In this document: in pieces, positions 60,215 through 64,000 of the stretch
Layout: the number at the start of each line of letters is the position of its first letter
Numbering within the stretch: the stretch's first letter is position 1
Made by a program: the position numbers and the translations under genes
From: Photobacterium toruni
GTDB taxonomy: Bacteria > Pseudomonadota > Gammaproteobacteria > Enterobacterales > Vibrionaceae
Direction of reading: 5' to 3'
Length of the DNA stretch: 64,000 nt
NCBI RefSeq assembly: GCF_024529955.1
Contig: NZ_AP024854.1
Coordinates: 1,984,001-2,048,000, forward strand
Notes under the pieces: model-generated
The model's input: only the letters and a program-made list of their open reading frames with translations
What the model was told of the DNA's origin: nothing
Databases searched by the model: none

Positions 60215-61435
60215 TTAGACGTCAAGTAATAAACGTGTTGGGTCTTCCAGTAACTCTTTAATTGTCACTAAATAACCCACTGACTCGCGACCATCCACTA
60301 AACGATGATCATAAGACAGCGCAAGGTACATCATTGGTAAAATTTCAACCTGCCCATTAACCGCCATAGGACGATCTTGGATCTTATGCATACCTAAGAT
60401 TGCAGCTTGTGGTGGATTAATAATCGGTGTCGACATTAATGATCCAAAAACACCACCATTAGTGATAGTAAAATTACCACCAATAAGATCATCAACAGTT
60501 AACTTGCCATCGCGGCCTTTAATAGCTAAGTCACGAATGCCTTTTTCAATCTCCGCTAAACTTAACTTATCACAATCTCGTAACACAGGGGTAACTAAAC
60601 CGCGTGGTGTTGAGACAGCAATACTAATATCAAAGAAATTGTGATAGACAATATCATCGCCATCAATCGATGCATTTACCTCAGGGTAACGCTTTAATGC
60701 TTCAACAACCGCTTTTACATAAAACGACATAAACCCAAGACGAATACCATGGCGTTGTTCAAACACATCTTTATATTGCTTACGCAGATCCATAATTGGC
60801 TTCATATTAACTTCATTAAATGTTGTTAACATGGCGGTACTGTTTTTTGCTTCTAATAGGCGCTCAGCAACACGTTTGCGTAACCGTGTCATCGGTACAC
60901 GTTTTTCACTACGATGTGCTAAAGGTAATTCGTGCTCAATATTAGATTCAACGCGCTTAGTTACCGAAGGAACTGTAACAATATTTTTTAAGTAAGCATC
61001 AACATCTTCACGAGTAATACGTCCGCCAACACCTGTTCCCTTGATTTTTTCAGCCGCAATACCATGCTCACCTAATAAACGACGTACCGCAGGACTTAAT
61101 ACCTCGCTATTTTCTTCGTTTAATGATGCTGTATTACGTTTATTTGGCGATGATTCAGCATCAGCTAATACATCTAATGTAGGTTCACCAGCAACTGCAT
61201 TAACTTTAATTTTTCCAATCAGCTGTTTGGTTAATACTGTTGTCCCTTCAATTTCAAAAATAGCTTCTAATATGCCATCTTCAGGAGCAGGAACTTCAAG
61301 TACAACTTTATCAGTTTCAATATCAACCAAGACCTCATCACGCATCACTGTGTCACCGGGTTGTTTGTGCCATGTGGCTACAGTTGCATCAGCAACAGAT
61401 TCCGGAAGATCAGGAACCAGAATTTCGATTGTCAT
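60215..61435 (-). CDS. sucB: 2-oxoglutarate dehydrogenase E2, dihydrolipoyl succinyltransferase
   Basis: The E2 core of the 2-oxoglutarate dehydrogenase complex, which moves the succinyl group to CoA. The 406 residues have one lipoyl domain (1 to about 78, lipoylated Lys43 in IETDKVVLE), a peripheral-subunit-binding domain (about 110-150, [13 protein letters not shown]), and the catalytic domain (about 175-406) with His377 and Asp381 in HRLVDGR near the end. It follows sucA after 26 bases. Confidence 0.98.
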   Translation of the reverse strand: MTIEILVPDLPESVADATVATWHKQPGDTVMRDEVLVDIETDKVVLEVPAPEDGILEAIFEIEGTTVLTKQLIGKIKVNAVAGEPTLDVLADAESSPNKRNTASLNEENSEVLSPAVRRLLGEHGIAAEKIKGTGVGGRITREDVDAYLKNIVTVPSVTKRVESNIEHELPLAHRSEKRVPMTRLRKRVAERLLEAKNSTAMLTTFNEVNMKPIMDLRKQYKDVFEQRHGIRLGFMSFYVKAVVEALKRYPEVNASIDGDDIVYHNFFDISIAVSTPRGLVTPVLRDCDKLSLAEIEKGIRDLAIKGRDGKLTVDDLIGGNFTITNGGVFGSLMSTPIINPPQAAILGMHKIQDRPMAVNGQVEILPMMYLALSYDHRLVDGRESVGYLVTIKELLEDPTRLLLDV

Positions 61436-61461
61436 ATAGGTATTGTCCTTTTGTTCTCGTT

Positions 61462-64000
61462 CTAATTATTAGAATGGTCTTGATATTCAATAGTTAATGC
61501 GTCTTCAACTAACGCTTTTTGTTGTTTCAGATGTACTGACATATAACCTACAGCAGGTGATGCTGATGCTGGACGTCCAGCATAACGTAACACTGATCCA
61601 GCGGGTAAAGCAGAATAGAAATTATGTTGACTAGAATACCACGCACCTTGATTTTGAGGTTCTTCCTGACACCACACGAAATCCGTTACATGCTTATAAT
61701 CTGCAATAGTCGCTTCAACATCTTCCTTCGGGAAAGGATACAACTGTTCAATACGTACAATCGCAACATCGGTTTGCTCATTTTTACGACGCTGCTCTAA
61801 TAAATCGTAATACACTTTACCAGAACAAAATACCACTCGTTGTACCTGTTGCGCTGGCAAGTCATCTACTTCACCAATGGCAGCTAAGAAAGTACCATTC
61901 GCTAATTCATCTAATGTTGATGTACATAATGGATGACGTAACAATGACTTAGGTGACATCACAATCAATGGGCGACGCATTGGACGTACAACTTGGCGTC
62001 GAATCATATGATAAACTTGAGCTGGCGTTGACGGCACAACCACTTGCATATTTTGTTCAGCACATAATTGTAAATAACGTTCAAGACGTGCAGATGAGTG
62101 TTCCGGCCCCTGACCTTCATAACCATGTGGTAGTAGCATGGTTAAACCACACATACGTCCCCATTTTTGCTCACCTGAACTAATAAACTGGTCAACCACA
62201 ACTTGAGCACCATTGGCAAAATCACCAAATTGCGCTTCCCAAATTGTTAACCCACTAGGCTCAGCGGTTGCATAACCATATTCAAACGCTAATACCGCTT
62301 CTTCAGATAACACCGAATCAATCACTTCAAATGGCCCTTGACCATTATGAATATGAGTTAACGGAATATAGGTACTTGCATCTTCTTGGTTATGTAATAC
62401 CGCATGTCGGTGAAAAAACGTACCGCGACCAGAGTCTTGACCTGTAATACGAATACGATGACCATCATCAACCAATGTTGCATACGCTAAATTTTCAGCC
62501 ATGCCCCAATCAAAGGCTTTTTCACCGGCAAACATAGCGACACGATCGTTATAAATTTTTTGAACGCGACTGTGTAATTGATGACTGGCTGGATATTGAC
62601 ATAAGCGACTACCTAGCTCCTGCAATCGTTGCTCGTCAACTTTACTCTTCCAGTCAACAGTCCAATCGTGACCTAAATATGGTGCCCAGTCGACCGAGTG
62701 CAATTTCATTGGTCGCCACTCTTTAACCACACACTCACCACGATCTAATGCATCACGGTATTCATTCACTAAGCCTGTCGCAATATCTAACCCAAATGCA
62801 CCAATTTCAGTTAAATAATCGGCATATAATTTACGGGGCGTCGGATGTTTTTTGATTTTTTGATACATCAATGGCTGCGTAGCATTGGGTTCATCGGCTT
62901 CGTTATGGCCATGACGACGATAACAAACCAAATCAATCACAACATCACGCTTAAACTCATGACGATAATCAAATGCTAGTCGAGTCACAAACGCAACCGC
63001 TTGTGGATCATCAGCATTTACGTGGAAAATAGGTGCCTGTACCATTTTAGCAATATCAGTACAGTATTCTGTTGAGCGAGTATCTTGAGGATTTGACGTT
63101 GTGAAACCGACTTGATTATTGATAACAATACGAACCGTACCGCCAACACTATAACCTCGTGCTTGAGACATATTAAAGGTTTCAGCAACAACACCTTGCC
63201 CAGCGATAGCGGAGTCGCCATGAATGGTAATAGGCAACACTTTATCGCCAGTATCATCACCAAGGCGATCTTGACGAGCACGCACTGAACCAACAACAAC
63301 GGGGTTTACAATTTCAAGGTGTGATGGATTAAAAGCAAGCGCAAGATGCACATCACCACCAGGTGTTGCAAAATCAGCAGAGAAACCTTGATGGTATTTC
63401 ACATCCCCCGTTCCCCAGCTCTCGCCATGTTTACCAGCGAATTCGTCAAACAAATCTTGTGGCTTTTTCCCTAATACGTTAACTAACATATTTAAGCGAC
63501 CACGGTGAGCCATACCCACTACAACTTCACGTACACCTTGTGAGCCCGCGTGACGAATCAGCTCTTTCATCATTGGAATAAGAGCATCACCACCCTCTAA
63601 TGAAAAACGTTTTGCTCCTGGGAATTTTGCGCCTAAATAACGTTCAAGACCTTCCGCTGCCGTTAATTCATCAAGAAAGCATAATTGTTCATCAGCAGTA
63701 AACGAGCCCGTACCCATTACGGATTCAAGTCGCTGCTGAATCCAACGTTTTTCTTCCGTATCAGTAATATGCATATATTCAGCACCAATAGACCCACAAT
63801 AGGTCTTTTTAAGTGCCGCATATATTTCACTGAGTTTCATGGTCTCTTGACCAATCGCAAACGAACCAACATTAAAGGTTTCATTGAAATCATCGGCGGT
63901 TAGCGAGTGAAATTCTGGATCGAGATCTGCAACATGATCTCGTTGCCATAACTCTAATGGATCAAGATTGGCATTTTGATGACCACGAAAACGATAGGCA
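61462..64000 (-). CDS. sucA: 2-oxoglutarate dehydrogenase E1 (5' end beyond the window)
   Basis: The thiamine-diphosphate E1 component of the 2-oxoglutarate dehydrogenase complex. The reading frame stays open through the window edge: 845 residues are present, from [14 protein letters not shown] (about residue 95 of E. coli SucA, which has 933) to the stop. An internal Met at 63840 ([24 protein letters not shown]) is not the real start, because upstream codons match SucA ([21 protein letters not shown]). Key blocks: [34 protein letters not shown], the thiamine-binding [15 protein letters not shown] and [18 protein letters not shown]. sucB follows. Confidence 0.98.
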   Translation of the reverse strand, partial: AYRFRGHQNANLDPLELWQRDHVADLDPEFHSLTADDFNETFNVGSFAIGQETMKLSEIYAALKKTYCGSIGAEYMHITDTEEKRWIQQRLESVMGTGSFTADEQLCFLDELTAAEGLERYLGAKFPGAKRFSLEGGDALIPMMKELIRHAGSQGVREVVVGMAHRGRLNMLVNVLGKKPQDLFDEFAGKHGESWGTGDVKYHQGFSADFATPGGDVHLALAFNPSHLEIVNPVVVGSVRARQDRLGDDTGDKVLPITIHGDSAIAGQGVVAETFNMSQARGYSVGGTVRIVINNQVGFTTSNPQDTRSTEYCTDIAKMVQAPIFHVNADDPQAVAFVTRLAFDYRHEFKRDVVIDLVCYRRHGHNEADEPNATQPLMYQKIKKHPTPRKLYADYLTEIGAFGLDIATGLVNEYRDALDRGECVVKEWRPMKLHSVDWAPYLGHDWTVDWKSKVDEQRLQELGSRLCQYPASHQLHSRVQKIYNDRVAMFAGEKAFDWGMAENLAYATLVDDGHRIRITGQDSGRGTFFHRHAVLHNQEDASTYIPLTHIHNGQGPFEVIDSVLSEEAVLAFEYGYATAEPSGLTIWEAQFGDFANGAQVVVDQFISSGEQKWGRMCGLTMLLPHGYEGQGPEHSSARLERYLQLCAEQNMQVVVPSTPAQVYHMIRRQVVRPMRRPLIVMSPKSLLRHPLCTSTLDELANGTFLAAIGEVDDLPAQQVQRVVFCSGKVYYDLLEQRRKNEQTDVAIVRIEQLYPFPKEDVEATIADYKHVTDFVWCQEEPQNQGAWYSSQHNFYSALPAGSVLRYAGRPASASPAVGYMSVHLKQQKALVEDALTIEYQDHSNN

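Noticed and set aside
63600..63840. Met at 63840 as the start of sucA
   Set aside because: Codons upstream to the window edge continue the SucA sequence, so the gene is cut by the window, not shortened.

Overview
The window is a stretch of the main chromosome of a low-GC gammaproteobacterium of the family Vibrionaceae. Protein sequences and gene order (cydA-ruvB-ruvA-ruvC-aspS, cmoA-cmoB followed by a protease/transglutaminase-like/ATP-grasp trio, adhE beside a YchE-type gene, hisLGDCBHAF(IE), minCDE-rnd, fadD-slp-tsaB-yoaA, yecM/argS, feoABC, mepM-znuA/znuCB, sucABCD) fit that family. The AT-rich composition points towards Photobacterium rather than most Vibrio, but the genus is an inference. 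No rRNA, tRNA, insertion sequence, prophage, integron or CRISPR array was found; this is core-genome sequence.

Layout. 1-5600: the first ten codons of cydA (minus) with two FNR-like boxes far upstream, then ruvB, ruvA, ruvC and aspS on the minus strand; a LexA-type box lies before ruvA and a terminator separates ruvC from ruvA. 5600-13400 (plus): a DUF72 gene, the wobble-uridine tRNA modification pair cmoA-cmoB, a three-gene envelope cluster (retropepsin-like lipoprotein, cysteine-free transglutaminase-like 7TM protein, RimK-like ATP-grasp ligase), an unrecognised 169-residue protein and an atypical SDR protein. 13400-23250: adhE, a MarC/YchE membrane protein, a voltage-gated-type K+ channel with a C-terminal zinc ribbon, cysS, ppiB, lpxH, a TSUP permease and a YchJ-like SEC-C protein. 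23250-31000: the complete histidine operon, including the hisL leader peptide and its attenuator. 31000-39150: tdk, an NhaC-type antiporter, hns, an MltB-type transglycosylase, ycgL, minCDE and rnd. 39150-50900: fadD, an alpha/beta hydrolase, slp, tsaB, yoaA, purU, yecM, argS, a DUF924 gene and a HIT gene. 50900-57950: feoABC, then mepM-znuA divergent from znuC-znuB around a Zur box. 57950-64000: sucD, sucC, sucB and most of sucA (its N-terminal coding part lies beyond the window).

How it fits together: Holliday-junction processing (ruv), tRNA charging and modification (aspS, argS, cysS, cmoAB, tsaB), histidine synthesis, division-site placement (min), anaerobic and respiratory metabolism (cydA, adhE, suc), iron and zinc uptake (feo, znu), and envelope maintenance (lpxH, mltB, mepM, slp). 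The least understood part is the cluster at 8484-11798. Other points of interest are uncharacterised structured non-coding elements upstream of nhaC, argS, aspS and hns. All family assignments come from reading the sequence and recalling families; no database search was run.
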